Positions 26,501 through 38,194 of a stretch of DNA of 64,000 nucleotides are shown here, in pieces. The notes below the pieces were generated by a model. It saw only the letters and a program-made list of their open reading frames with translations, did not search any database and was not told where the DNA came from. Position numbers and translations under genes: made by a program. Each line of letters opens with the position of its first letter. Positions within the stretch are counted from its first letter, which is position 1. The stretch lies in NCBI RefSeq assembly GCF_964340395.1, contig NC_135551.1, positions 27,538,380-27,602,379 on the forward strand, in the 5' to 3' direction. The DNA is from Glandiceps talaboti (taxonomy: Eukaryota; Hemichordata; Enteropneusta; Spengelidae).

Positions 26501-29500
26501 CAATTAAGAATGATCCAATGAGAATCAAGGATAAAGAGATGTAGGTTAATTTCATTATCACATATTTATCCTGATGTATATGAAGTATACCTTTCTAATG
26601 CACAATGATGAAATGGTCCAAATTTTAATATATTTGATAAATAGATATATCCAGAGATATCCATGATTATTTTCCATGTTGGTCAGCATACCATACATTG
26701 TACATGATATTGCAAACATATTTATTTTGGTGCATGAATAGTTTGGTGGCATGGCAAGTTAGAATGTGTTGGGTACACTTTAATTTTGCAGAGAGTGTTG
26801 AGAGAAGTATAGACACTGCTTATAAATAATTCATCTAGTTGGCCGCCATATTCATTTAATTTCAGCTACTGTTGACACCTTTTAAAACAGCTGAATATAG
26901 AAATATTGCAACTCATACAGTATGTTACAGGGACATATATTAGCAGAAAGCTTTAGTGCATATTCAACTAATCTAGTTTCTAAAAACATACAACAGTACA
27001 GTAGTAAACTTGCATGACATCAGACATATTTCAATATTACCGGTAACGAACTTTATGAATATCAAAAGTTGTGATAAGTACACACTTTAAGCAGGGCAGA
27101 ACACATTAAGTATACACTGTCTTTCACTGTTTTAGCCTTCACATCTGTTTTCCAGACACACTCAACAGTAATTTTATTATTGTCACAAGTTTTATTGTAG
27201 CCAAACCATCCAATCAATGTCATCTGTCTTTGATTTCTAGTAAGAGTAATATGGAGAGATACGTGATGGCATCAGCTAAGATAATAGCACCAGCAATTGA
27301 GCCTTCATTTGCTGCTGGTTATGACTGGTAAGTTTATTGCTCTGTGCTCATTAATAGTTTTCATTACATTCTAGATTTCGTCTGGTCAGTGCAGTAAGGT
27401 CATATCTGCTATGCAATTGTATAGGCAGATACAACTTACTGCACTGATGCAACGATTTCATATTTCCTTTGTTAAAGTGTATTTGCCAAAATGTAAATTT
27501 GTATCATTTATCTGAACAGTAGTCAATATTTTGTGTCTGTTTTGTCTACAAGGTGTGTGGATTGTGTAAAGGCATCTATGTACACTGACCTTGCCAATGA
27601 CCTTGAAATCAACAAGGCTGTCATGTATCTCAAACAGAAAGATATAACACAGGTATGGTATTCAAATTGTACATCATATATAACAAGTCTTGCTTCCATT
27701 ATACAGAATACAAGAAACCTTTATTATCTCTCGTATTAGAAATTATGATGTGGTGTACTAGTAAAATATACAGAAAGTAAAAATATAAAAAGTATATATG
27801 TGATTAATATTTTTAAAAAACTAAACATACATTTTAATGTTACTCACAACTTTTGTGTAATTTTACATGTATCCTGGTGAAACGAAAACAATTAAGTAGT
27901 GTGTAGGATTAACTCACACAATGTTAGATATTTTTGTAAGTTGACCTTTGACCTTTGTACTCCATTGACCTTTAACTTTTATGTTGTCAATTTCAGGCCA
28001 TTGAAACACTGAAGGGATTTGAAAAGAAGGATTCCAAGTGTGCTAGTGCTGCAGCTACCAACTTATCATTTCTTTACTTCTTACAAAATGAATATAACCA
28101 AGCTGACAAGTATGCTGAGATGGCAATGCAGGCTGATAGGTACAACCCAAATGGTGAGTTATGAATCTGATAGGTACAACCCCCATGGTGAGTTACGAAT
28201 CTGATAGGTACAACCCTAATGGTGAGTTATGAATCTGATAGGTACAACCCCCATGGTGAGTTACGAATCTGATAGGTACAACCCTAATGGTGAGTTATGA
28301 CTCTGATAGGTACAATCCTAATGGTGAGTTATGACTCTGATAGGTACAACCCTAATGGTGAGTTATGACTCTGATAGGTACAACCCCAATGGTGAGTTAT
28401 GACTCTGATAGGTACAACCCTAATGGTGAGTTATGAATCTGATAGGTACAACCCTAATGGTGAGTTATGACTCTGATAGGTACACCTTAGTGATGAGTTA
28501 TGACTCTTATACGTACAACCTCATGGTGAGTTATGACTCGTATAGGTACAACCTCATGGTGAGTTATGACTCTTATAGGTACATCCTCATGGTGAGTTAT
28601 GACTCTGATAGGTACAACCTCATGGTGAGTTATGGCTCTTATAGGTACAACCCCCATGCTGAGTTATGACTCTGATAGGTACAACCCCCATGGTGAGTTA
28701 TGAATCTGATAGGTACAACCCAGTGATGAGCTATGACTCTGATAGGTACAACCCAGTGGTGAGTTATGACTCTTATAGGTACAACCTCATGGTGAGTTAT
28801 GACTCTGATGATGAGTCATATAAACACCAACATTGTTATTATGTAAATATTTGTCATTGCTTTAACTTATATATTAAAATTTTATTTTTGTATCTAGGCT
28901 TGGTGAACAAGGGAAACTGTTTGTTTGTACAGGGTGATTATGAGAAAGCTAGGGAGTTCTATCAAGAAGCAGTCAGAACAGACTCCTCATGTACTGAAGG
29001 GTTATACAATTTAGGTGAGTTACAGCTTCCTGCAACATTGTGTACTCTATGGCACATACATGCCATGAGTAGACATATTTAGATATTATTCCTCTATGTT
29101 TTTCATTTAACCAAGGGAAAAACGAGAAACTTAAGGGCCCTTGTAATACTTCAAGTTGAAGATGAATGAAGAAAAAAATGGAGAATAATATAATATAATA
29201 CAATATAATTATGACCTTCTCAAGCATAATTTATTAATAAAATAATGGTGATTTTGAAAATTTGGATGTTTATTTTGGCCACCAATGACATAGATGCGTG
29301 TTGTCGTGACAAAGAAAGACCAGGGTAAAAATTCCATTTTTTTGTTTGACTTGGCTTGTGATACTGTACTACGACATCAATGTAATGTCATGTCAATAAA
29401 ATGAGTTGCTGACAGGATATAGAAAAGTAAACATTTAAAACATGCATATTTTAGCATTTATAAATTGCCTATATTTTGCATTGTATATCACATACACCAC

Positions 29501-32500
29501 AGTACTCACTCTTCCTCATATTTTGAATTTATAGGGTTAACTCATAGGCAACTGAATCAGTTTGAAGATGCCTTAGATTGCTTCTTAAAACTACATGCAA
29601 TTTTACGGAACAGTCCTGAGGTGTTGTATCATATTGCCCATTGCTATGAATTACTGGAGGAGACATCTCAAGCCTCAGAGTGGTACATGCAGTTGATTGG
29701 TGTAGTCACTACAGATCCTGGTATTTTATCAAGACTTGGTGAATTATACGACAGTGAGGGAGACAAGTCACAAGCATTCCAGTATCATTATGAAGTGAGT
29801 GCACACTGATTCCTTTCAGGGTGGTATCAAAGTAGGGGAAATTTACCTGACTTCACCCTTTACTTTACTGGGGTTCCTGCTTGTACTGTTGTGAAGGGCT
29901 ATAAGTAGGTAAAATATGCCTGAGTTTCCAGGTTTCTTACCAGGGTTAACAACTCATAGTGTTTGCCTCCTCTGTTTGCTAGGATTCCAGACCTTAGCAA
30001 ACACACTGTGTGCATTATCATACATTTTGACTTTGAATCAACATCATGAAGATGGGTGTGGTATACTTTCCCAATGTCATTTTTGCTGATACAAAAAATA
30101 TTGTGAACCCATTCAATGTTTTGAGACATAAAATTAAAAGTACGACAGAAAATAAAGTTTTGTTTTGTTTATGTTTTTTTCAGTCCTACAGGTATTTTCC
30201 GTCCAACATTGAAACCATAGAATGGCTAGGAGCCTATTACATAGACTCACAGTTCTGTGAGAAAGCTATACATTATTTTGAGAGAGCTGCAGTGATTCAA
30301 CCAAACCAGGTCAAATGGCAATTAATGATAGCAAGTTGTCATAGACGTAGTGGTAAGTAGTTGATACATGTGACAGGGGAGACTGTGTCAACAAATTTAC
30401 ATAATATTACAATAGAATGTTGACAAATAACGATTACAATTTGAAGAATGTAACAATAGACCAGTACCTTCAGAGGGTAGGAGAGATTAATCATTCACCA
30501 GTCTCTTACCCATATCAAACTATCATGGTAATTTCACATTTGATCAGGAATAGTGTAATTTGATATTATTCCCAGTATTCTTTGCCGAGTCAAGGAAATA
30601 TGAGTGGCCTAAGGGGCCTTGTCACTTTGAATCAAAGACAAGAACCTGAGAATTTTCCTACTGAATGAAGAAAAATATTGAGAGATAATAGAATTATACC
30701 TGTGCAAGCAAAATTTATGAAAAACCGAGAAGAGTACTAATAATGGTGAAATTGGACATTTTGATTCATATTTCAAGCCCCTGCAAAACAAATTGCATAC
30801 ACATAAGATGTCGTGATGTAGAATGACCGGGTATAAATCTCACTTTTTTTGTTTAAATGCATTCAACTTGACATGATGTAGAGTAATTAGTGTCCCTTTA
30901 TATCATTGTATTACAGGCAACTATCAGCAGGCCCTGGAAACATACAAAGCTATACACAAAAAATTCCCAGATAACATTGAATGTAAGTATACACATACTG
31001 TTATATAAGACAAGATTATGCATGTCTTTCTGGATTGTAGGTCTTTTTTTGTAAGGTTTATGGATGGTATGATTTAATGGCAAAGGAGATGTCTTTTGCC
31101 ATATACCACCCATCTCAGCCATTGGATTAACAAGATAATGCGTGTGTTTTCAAGAATTGTGGGTAGACATCTTTCTTAAGATTAGGGAAGGGAGTATGCC
31201 TCATTTGGAAAGGGAAGGGTGAGGGGGTGTGAAAGTTTACAGTTTGTCAGCCAAAGTTCATATATATGAATTTTTACATCCATGTAGATTGGAATATTAA
31301 GTCTCTGGGTGGCAGCGGTACAAATATTTCTTTTTGATGAAACAATTTATTTTAATGGTATGAGTATATGAATAACAAGCATGGTTTATATTTTGTGACT
31401 CTTTCATAGGTCTGAAATTCTTAGTTCGTCTCTGTACTGACATGGGACTCAAAGAAGTACAAGAGTATGCTACAAAACTGAAGAAGGCAGAGAAAGCCAA
31501 AGAACTCAGAGAACAGGTGAGAAGAATATTGCTTTCTCCTTTATCTAGTCCAAGGCCAATTTTATGAGAGGAATACTAAGAAACAGCAGACATAACAAAT
31601 TTTGCCAAGTAGACTTACTGGCATACTTAGCATCAGGAACATCTACTATGTTGATTGTACAAGAACTTGTCCCTGCACATAATGTGTTTAAGAGTGAAGA
31701 CGAGGAAAAAAGTTTATATATGCAAAAAAAGATTTTCTGAGACTATAAAGACAAAATATGAATAACTGTAAACCATACACAAATAAATTTACTTTGCACC
31801 AAGTTATACTAGTAGCTCACCATAGCTTTTGCCAGGTGTCTACGAGGGCTTGGTTAGTGTTTTCTGAAGTCTCAATACATTGTGTATCTTTAGACATTAT
31901 CCCACAATTTCTGATGTTGATAACGTAAGTGAATCTTCAATCCAAAGGATATGATATGTACTTATCTCAACTGTATACACCTTGAGTAATAAATGAATAA
32001 AAAATGGTTATAAACACCTGACCAACTTTTATATTCTTTGCTTTGTTACAGCGTGCAACTAGTGGGACTCGGCGTAGTGGTAGTGGTCGTGGGCCTCGTG
32101 GTGGTAGCGCAGGTAGTGGTATGTGTGCAGTGGTTATATTAACTATCTACTACACACTCTTTCTTGTTATCTAGATTTTGATTTGCTTGTTTGTTTGTTG
32201 TGGTTTTGCTGTCTCACTCACTAATACAGTACTAACACCTTACTTTCATTGTCAATCCTATGCAGTCTGTCATTTCCAATATGTTGTAATAATTGGTTGT
32301 TGGCCTACATCATAAATCATAATGATTTATTTGCCATATCTAAAATCTGGTCAGTAGTCATCCTTCTGTCCATCCATCTATCCTTTCCATATTCTTTGTT
32401 TCAATTGATACAACGAAAATCATGAAACTGTAAACAAAATGCTGTTTAGCTGGACAAAAATCTTACCAACATTGGTACATATTACCATCTGGCACAACAT

Positions 32501-35500
32501 ACTTCTTAACCAACATTTCTACAAGTCTTTGCACTGACTGTGAGCCATTATCAGTTAAATGTACAAAGACAACGTATGAAGGTAATCCCAATGTCGGCAC
32601 GTTAATCTATATTTTTGAGACAATCAGTTGACTAAAATGTACAATCGTACTTCAATTCTTGTCATGCCAGATGATAACTTGTGGAAATGTTAGTTAGATT
32701 TTTTGTCAAACCGGATGATAAAAGCAATGTTGGTTAGATTTTTGTCGAGCTAGACAACATTTTGTTTAAGGATTAATGTTTTTTTTGTAAATGGTCACAA
32801 GTAGGAACTGCCCTTTATACATGACTGTTACAAATAATGAACTAATACTACATAGTTGTGGATATGCTTTCCCACAATATGTTGAAGTGTTGGGACAATG
32901 TGTGAGCCTCAGTCACATAGCTATATTGTCCATATCGCAGTAGTACATTCTTAACTCATTGATTTGTAATGATTCAGACAATATGTTAGACTGAATACTA
33001 ATCACACATTTACTGAATCTCAAATCAAAAAGATTATGTTATAAAAAGCATCTATGATTAAAAATACTGGTACTTCAATATTAATTATTCTCCAAAATTT
33101 TTCTTAATTCTGCGAGGTGAAATATGAATGACCTATTAGGGGCCTTGTCAATATTGAGTCACCAGATGAGCAGTGACAAACCCCTAGGTTACTGAGTATC
33201 TTCCAGCTGAATGAAGTAAGATGTTGGGGAATAATATAATTTACACCTTGTCAAGCATAAATTATGAAAAATCTGGAAATGTAAAGGTGATTTGGAGCAT
33301 TTTGACTCATATTTCAAACACTGAAGAACCAGTGACATACTGATAGACAAGGGTTGTCGTGATGTAGAACAACCAGGGTATACAAACCATATTTTCTGTT
33401 CAATGACAGTAACTTGGCTTGTGCATGTTATAATGGTATATATCTATGGTGTTGTTTCTTGTATCACTATATTCACCAACTTACTATTTAGTATCAACCA
33501 TACTGTAACAAACCTGTCATGTGTAAAGGCAGTACCATGTGATGAGAATGTTGACCAATCAGTTGAAAGGAAGACCCCTTAACCTAACCAATCCTAAGTA
33601 GACCCCTTAGATGATAAGTATAATATAATTCTGTGTTGTGAAAAGTAATGTTGTTTTACCAGTGTTGTGTGAGCCCTAATTTCTCTTTAAAAGACTTCTG
33701 GATAAGGCCAAAAAAAAGGAATTGTTTCTGGTCAGCATGCGCATCACTTAAATACTCTCACGTCGTTCTTTTTTTATGTGGTTGTCCAGCCCATGAGTCT
33801 GCAGATCTGGGGGAAACACAAAAATAACCCTCCCTATACTTCTGAATCAGTGAAGACAACTGCAGAGCCAATCATGAACAAGCAAATGACATCTGCCCCA
33901 CATACACATTTGCTCTAAAATACTAAATAAAAAGAACAGTAACTGTCAGAAATAGTAGATTTAGTGACATGTTTGTTGAGAATGAAAAAAAAAAATGAAA
34001 AAAAAATAAAAATCACATCATCACACCATTTTTAGACAAACTGTCCTGACCAGAAACAAGTCTCTTTTTTTTTGGGGGGGGGGGGGGGGGGGGGGGCGCT
34101 AAGTGAGATCAAGTTCAAATTATGATAACCTAAAAATGTTCGGTATCCTTGAGAACCAAGAGAGTATATTCAGATAGCCTGGTGAATTAATGAATTCATC
34201 GTGAGTAATATCAACTAAATTTTGAAAATTTTGGAAAGGACAGTGGTTGTTTTCTGATAGGTGACTAAGTTGCAGCCAGGGTAACAGCAATTCCTTGCCA
34301 TGTAGGAACATGAAATTCACCACAGTGTCTTGAAGGGTTGAAATAAAGTCACAAATAATATCAAGATGGTTATCAGATTATTATCTAAAATATTAACTGT
34401 TTAGGCATTTCTATGGAGAAGATTTGACTAAGGAATCACATGACGACTGCTTTAGCATATTGGCAGTATCAAAGCTGTGATATATATAGCAAATGTTGTG
34501 TTTCGGTTTCTATAACTAGATTCAGGACGAGCTGGAAGTGGTGGTAGTGGTGGTAGCCGTTCTAGTGCACATGGTAATCGGTCAAGTAGTGGACGTAGAC
34601 GTGGATTACCTGACAATGATGACCCTTATGAAGCTGATGAACAGGAAGTGGGTGAGTTGTAACCATGATGTGTATTAGACTAAGTCAACCATGGTAAATC
34701 ACACTGGAACTGTCATACCATATCATGATGAAAGACTCAAAGTGACATTTGAATAAGTATCTGTTGTTATCATGCTAATATCTTGTAAAGATTCCGAATA
34801 CAAGTGTGTTGCTGTCTGTAGTGTAATTGATAATTTTTTATGCACATACTAGAAGAGATTACTGTGAAGGTATAATGTGCTAGGGGCAGATTTTCCCTCA
34901 AGAATCAAAGTTCTTCAATTCTCTCCAAATGTTGCCACATTCAAACTTGTTCCTGGTCCTTTTGAAGTAAAGAAACAAAGTTAGGGTTCACTGTCTTGTT
35001 TTCGAGGAAATAGTCTCTTTTATTTTCCCATAGAGTTAATACGTCGGCAGCCATATTGGATTCTAAAATTCTAAATTTTGAAATCACTTTGACCTGTGTT
35101 TCAAACATTTGTATGGTGACCCAGATTTTCAAAATTGATTTTAATATTAATAGGTTGGAGTATTTTGAACAAAGTAACAGCAAAAGTTTAAACCGTTTTT
35201 GAGGCACATCTATATTTTAAAAAATGGGTCGTTTGTGACCATTTGATATTATTTTAGTGAAGGTGTACGATTCAGATTGGCTATAATGAAGAGTATTTAG
35301 AATGTCTATTTGATTTTCATGTTAATTTTTTTTAGACTGAAGTATCTGCTATATTTATCGCTATCCTTTGCATTTCCTGGAACAGTATACTCTGTCTAGT
35401 GTTTACTTTATTTTGAAAATTTGAAATATTTTAATAGTCATGGCATGCATGCCAGACAGATATAAAAGTTGACGTATCTGTTCATGTTGTTACATAATAT

Positions 35501-35786
35501 GTTGCTTTGAAAGTGTCAAAAATCTACCTGTTATCAATGATTACTAGTATGGCTAACTGTGATTGGACTACAGAAAACACATTGCAGCTCTAGAGGGTGT
35601 GTACACCAATCAGATTTAGCGAGATAAAAGACATAAAACATATTGAACATTCTTTTTTCAGATGCTTCTTATGTTGACCCTCTTGGACCTAGCATTGAGA
35701 GACCCAAGACTGCTGCAAGATCTCGAGATAAAGTTGAAGATGAATTTGGAGATGAAGAATTGGGTGAAGACCTGTTGCCAGAGTAA
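18931..35786 (+). CDS. IFT88: Intraflagellar transport protein 88 (TPR subunit of IFT-B)
   Basis: IFT88 is a core IFT-B subunit that carries cargo in cilia and is needed for ciliogenesis. Coding exons: 18931-19014, 19439-19501, 19928-19966, 20437-20499, 20817-20950, 21353-21443, 24318-24422, 24781-24883, 25205-25319, 25680-25911, 26470-26540, 27241-27327, 27553-27652, 27997-28153, 28898-29014, 29535-29794, 30184-30352, 30917-30982, 31410-31516, 32052-32118, 34520-34651, 35662-35786. All phases join, giving 828 aa (human 824-833). The start MQNVHLAPEN is the conserved IFT88 N-terminus. Residues 1 to about 150 are low-complexity (SHGRRPP, RPMTAVRAAG). TPR repeats run from about 165 to 720 (LTYSVLFNLAN, NMGNIYFKQRNY, IMQNIGIVF, GDYEKAREFYQEA, ECLKFLVRLCTDMGLKE). 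A Gly/Ser/Arg-rich segment and the acidic tail GDEELGEDLLPE complete it. No exon is missing compared with human. Confidence 0.97.
19985..20350. repeat. Interspersed repeat in IFT88, inverted relative to 33690-34060
   Basis: About 350 bp starting in intron 3. It contains TATGTGGGGCAGATGTCATT, TTGCTTGCTCATGATTGGC, GCAGTTGTCTTCA and CTGACCAGAAACA. The reverse complement of these appears at 33690-34060 in intron 20. The pair is in opposite orientation and flanks exons 4-20. Its class is unknown; it has no coding capacity. Confidence 0.7.
20522..20562. repeat. (TCTG)n microsatellite
   Basis: About ten CTGT/TCTG units starting about 20 nt after the donor of IFT88 exon 4. Confidence 0.9.
21640..24317. 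other. Long IFT88 intron 6: repeat-derived sequence
   Basis: This is the largest IFT88 intron (2.9 kb). Two related segments, about 21690-21805 and 22258-22415, share TTGCTGCTAGA-GTTCG, GAACGAAGTTCGC-like cores, GTCGTATTGTA and GAGGTCTAGCAG-TAGACTA. Near-identical CACAGACAAGGAACACA occurs at about 22587 and 23806, in similar contexts after a CTGAG motif. CTCAGACCAC and GGTCTGAG recur several times. I read it as nested non-autonomous elements. I recognise no coding domain on either strand. Confidence 0.5.
25374..25535. mobile_element. Fold-back element with 9-bp target-site duplication, copy 1
   Basis: A 162-bp element in IFT88 intron 9. Its ends are CAATCTGATTAAAATCCGAT and the exact reverse complement. 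The inverted arms extend over about 45 bp (through GATGTCGGCTAATCGTTCCAA) around a loop of about 70 bp. It is flanked on both sides by GTACAATGG (25365-25373 and 25536-25544), a perfect 9-bp direct duplication. The same ends are found at 60195-60423. A 9-bp duplication is typical of Mutator-like elements. No transposase is encoded here. Confidence 0.9.
28133..28812 (+). repeat. 34-bp minisatellite duplicating the IFT88 exon-14 5' splice site
   Basis: About 20 units of 33-34 bp, consensus CTGATAGGTACAACCCTAAT followed by GGTGAGTTATGACT. The first unit overlaps the last 21 nt of exon 14 (to 28153) and its GTGAGT donor, so the array clearly arose from the exon end plus splice site. About 16 of the 19 downstream units keep GTGAG at the donor position; those near 28490, 28657 and 28724 have lost the GT. 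The array fills most of intron 14. Open frames across it come from the period, not from coding constraint. Confidence 0.95.
29083..29360. repeat. Dispersed repeat of about 320 bp, diverged copy
   Basis: Intron 15 of IFT88. It shares AATATAATTATGACCTTCTCAAGCATAA-type sequence (compare CACCTTGTCAAGCATAAATT at 33 kb), GTTGTCGTGA and ACCAGGGTA with copies at 30560-30885, 33085-33430, 40493-40805 and, reversed, 37285-37595. A reversed partial copy may lie at 19530-19680. Confidence 0.6.
30560..30885. repeat. Dispersed repeat of about 320 bp, copy in intron 17
   Basis: Starts with ATTATTCCCAGTATTCTTTG and GGCCTAAGGGGCCTTGTCA, continues with CTGAATGAAGAAAAATATTG and ends with GATGTCGTGATGTAGAATGACC and a GTTTAA...CAACTTGACA segment. 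The first 100 bp of the family tends to be self-complementary around CTTCATTCAG...CTGAATGAAG, so it may be a fold-back MITE. Confidence 0.65.
33085..33430. repeat. Dispersed repeat of about 320 bp, copy in intron 20
   Basis: Same family and orientation as 30560-30885 and 40493-40805. Shared blocks include GGGGCCTTGTCAATATTGAGTC, CTGAATGAAGTAAGATGTTG, TTTGACTCATATTTCAAACAC and GTTGTCGTGATGTAGAACAAC. Confidence 0.7.
33690..34096. repeat. Inverted copy of the 20 kb repeat, ending in a long G run
   Basis: Reverse complement of 19985-20350 (AATCATGAACAAGCAAATGA, CATCTGCCCCACATA, CTGACCAGAAACAAG). It is followed at 34074-34096 by an uninterrupted run of about 22 G, which may be assembly-sensitive. 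Confidence 0.7.
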
Positions 35787-36868
35787 CAATATATTTGTAT
35801 AAAAATGCACTATTTACAAGTTGATTTTCGTGTCCATGCTGTTTTTTTATTTAAGATTTAGAACTCTACCATATCTATCATATGTATTATTTCAATTTCA
35901 GCCATTTTGAATTTTCTCACAGTTCCATTATGTCAAAGGTCAGACATCATAGGTCACATTCAAGTAACGCAACCATGATCTCTTGTAAATGATAGTAATA
36001 TTTGCTCAGTTTATATTTGTCAAATTCAATGATTTATTTGCTCTACTTGACAACTTGAATGAGGAACTAATTGGTCTACATTATACATTGTTCATAAATA
36101 CATGCTGAACTCTATGAAATTTGTAGATGGTATTGTCTTTTTATCAAACTACTCTTGGTAATGGTAACCACCATAACATTTCACAATGCTGTTTGATGAG
36201 CATTTGCATGACACATTATCAGAAGATTCCTTCATTTTAATTTCTTGATTCACAAAACTAATTGGTATTCTACTATATCTAAACAACCAAAGGGTTACTA
36301 GTCATGACTTTCTCTGGCTATAATGCACAGGCAGTCATACCGCCACCAAGTGGTCAGCTGTAACTATGGAATTTGTCATTGTGTTAAAGATTATTGACCA
36401 AGATCGAAAACTGAGGTTTCCCTGCAATGCTAAAAAAGTTTGAACTGCTTGACAATGTGCATCATAACCTGTGTAAGTCATTTAAACTCCCAACCTGATG
36501 AAATCCTTTGGTGAAAGGGCAGTGTCATGTTTTATAACTGATGTACATGTATGTTATCTTTTGTTCATTCTAGCTGACTAAAAGACTCACGTCTGTGTGA
36601 TGATAATCCTTTTTGGATGTTTACACAGTATAGAAGTAGAAGATGTTTAAAATGATAGCAAACTTACAGTATGACAACACATTATAACTTTTGCAGTTTA
36701 AGTGGATGCTGTAAATGATTGTAGCAAATTATGTACAAGTTTCACTTAGTGTTATGGGTTGTAAAAAACTCCAGTTTTTCAGGTAGAAATATATGGCATA
36801 CTTTTTCTCCCACAGGTTGGTTTGATTTACAAGAAAAACTACTGTAGTCCATGTATGTTCCATATGTA

Positions 36869-36874
36869 AATAAA
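36869..36874 (+). terminator. Probable IFT88 polyadenylation signal
   Basis: AATAAA about 1.08 kb after the IFT88 stop, followed about 35 nt later by a GT-rich stretch (TGTGTGTC). The 3'UTR between 35787 and here shows no other gene. Confidence 0.55.
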
Positions 36875-36879
36875 ACAAA

Positions 36880-38194
36880 AACAAGCAAGAGTTACAAGAA
36901 AATTATGTGTGTCTTTATTTATCAACTTTTATGTATAATATACAGAGCAAATATATACATACACAAATATTAAATTACATGACTGTATTTGATTCAGTAC
37001 AAATATCTTTATAAATGAATATAAAATTTTGTAAAGTTTTCATGACGTGGATTGTTAAATGTCCCTTCTCATAGTTATCTACAGTCAGATTGGTTAGCAT
37101 CAAGATTAAAGTTTCTTTTATTCAAACGAAGATGAAAGTTTGTTATTTGTTCAAGAACTTAGTAATTGCTAGTAATTTGACATTTTATTTAAATAGTATA
37201 AAACTTCATACTACACTGAATTCAAATTAATTAAGATTTCACAAAATATCCTCAGAATCAAAAATCATACAATTATAATTACACCATGTACAAGCCAAGA
37301 TGAACAAAAAATATGGAATATATACCCACAACAATGTGTGTCTATGTCACTGGTCCTGCTGTGCTCGAAATATGAGTCAAAACATTCAAAAAACATTACT
37401 TTTGCCGATTTTTCTTTGATATTACTGACGCTGGTATAATAATGTTATATTTTTCTTCATTCAGCCGGAAAACACTCAAGACCTAAGGGTTGTTACTACT
37501 CGTCTAGTGACTCATATTGACAAGGCCCCTTAGATCACTTGTATTTTCCTTTGCTGAATGAAGAAATGTATTGGGGAATAACATCTAATTATATGGGGGG
37601 GGGGGGGGGTCTGCCATAACACTGTACATGTACATAACATATAACACATTTAACTATCAGTGTCAATCATTGGATCAGTTGAGGTTGTAGTTTTACTCAC
37701 TAGACCTACACTTTTATTTCTGAAAACAGCAGGATTGTGAGTGAAGAGAGTTTTATTTAGGCTACCTCAGTAACAACAATGCTGTTTTTGGCTGTAACAG
37801 TGCTGTTATCTATCAAGTAAAACAATAATCTAAACTTATCAACTTTGATTGTAAATGTACATGTATATGTTTACATATAGTCTTCTGGCGAATGCTGTCT
37901 GCTAACTGGGACAGTGTAATTCTTGAAATTTTTTACAACAAAAATATAATGTCATGTTATATACATGTATCTGAATATCTGGTTAGAGCCCTCCTTTACA
38001 CTTATTGCCTGGCTATGAGGGCACTAGTAGATGTCTATTAACCCCCCCCCCCCCCCCCCATATGAACGAAGTTTGCTCAAGCTTGTGTGACATTGTGCGA
38101 TCATCACTTACAGACTATAACTACACTAGCTAGGATGGAGGTGGGTGTAATCACTCATCATACAGTGTACAATAACCACAAAGGGATATATCAA
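36880..38194. other. Intergenic, between convergent IFT88 and the STI1-domain gene
   Basis: Contains a reversed copy of the ~320-bp dispersed repeat (about 37285-37595), a G run near 37597-37609, a C run near 38043-38058, and minus-strand AATAAA candidates near 37711-37757 that could end the STI1-domain gene. No coding exon is seen. Confidence 0.6.
37285..37595. repeat. Dispersed ~320-bp repeat, reversed copy
   Basis: In opposite orientation to the 30.6, 33.1 and 40.5 kb copies. It contains CAAGCCAAGATGAACAAAAA, GTGTCTATGTCACTGGTCCT, GAAATATGAGTCAAAACATT and the palindromic block CTTCATTCAGCCGG...CTGAATGAAG. It supports the family as a discrete mobile repeat. Confidence 0.7.

Noticed and set aside
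28433-28900. Frames repeating a MVSYDSDRYN-like motif
   Set aside because: These are the splice-donor minisatellite read through; the frame drifts with the 34-bp period and the following exon belongs to IFT88 in its own frame.
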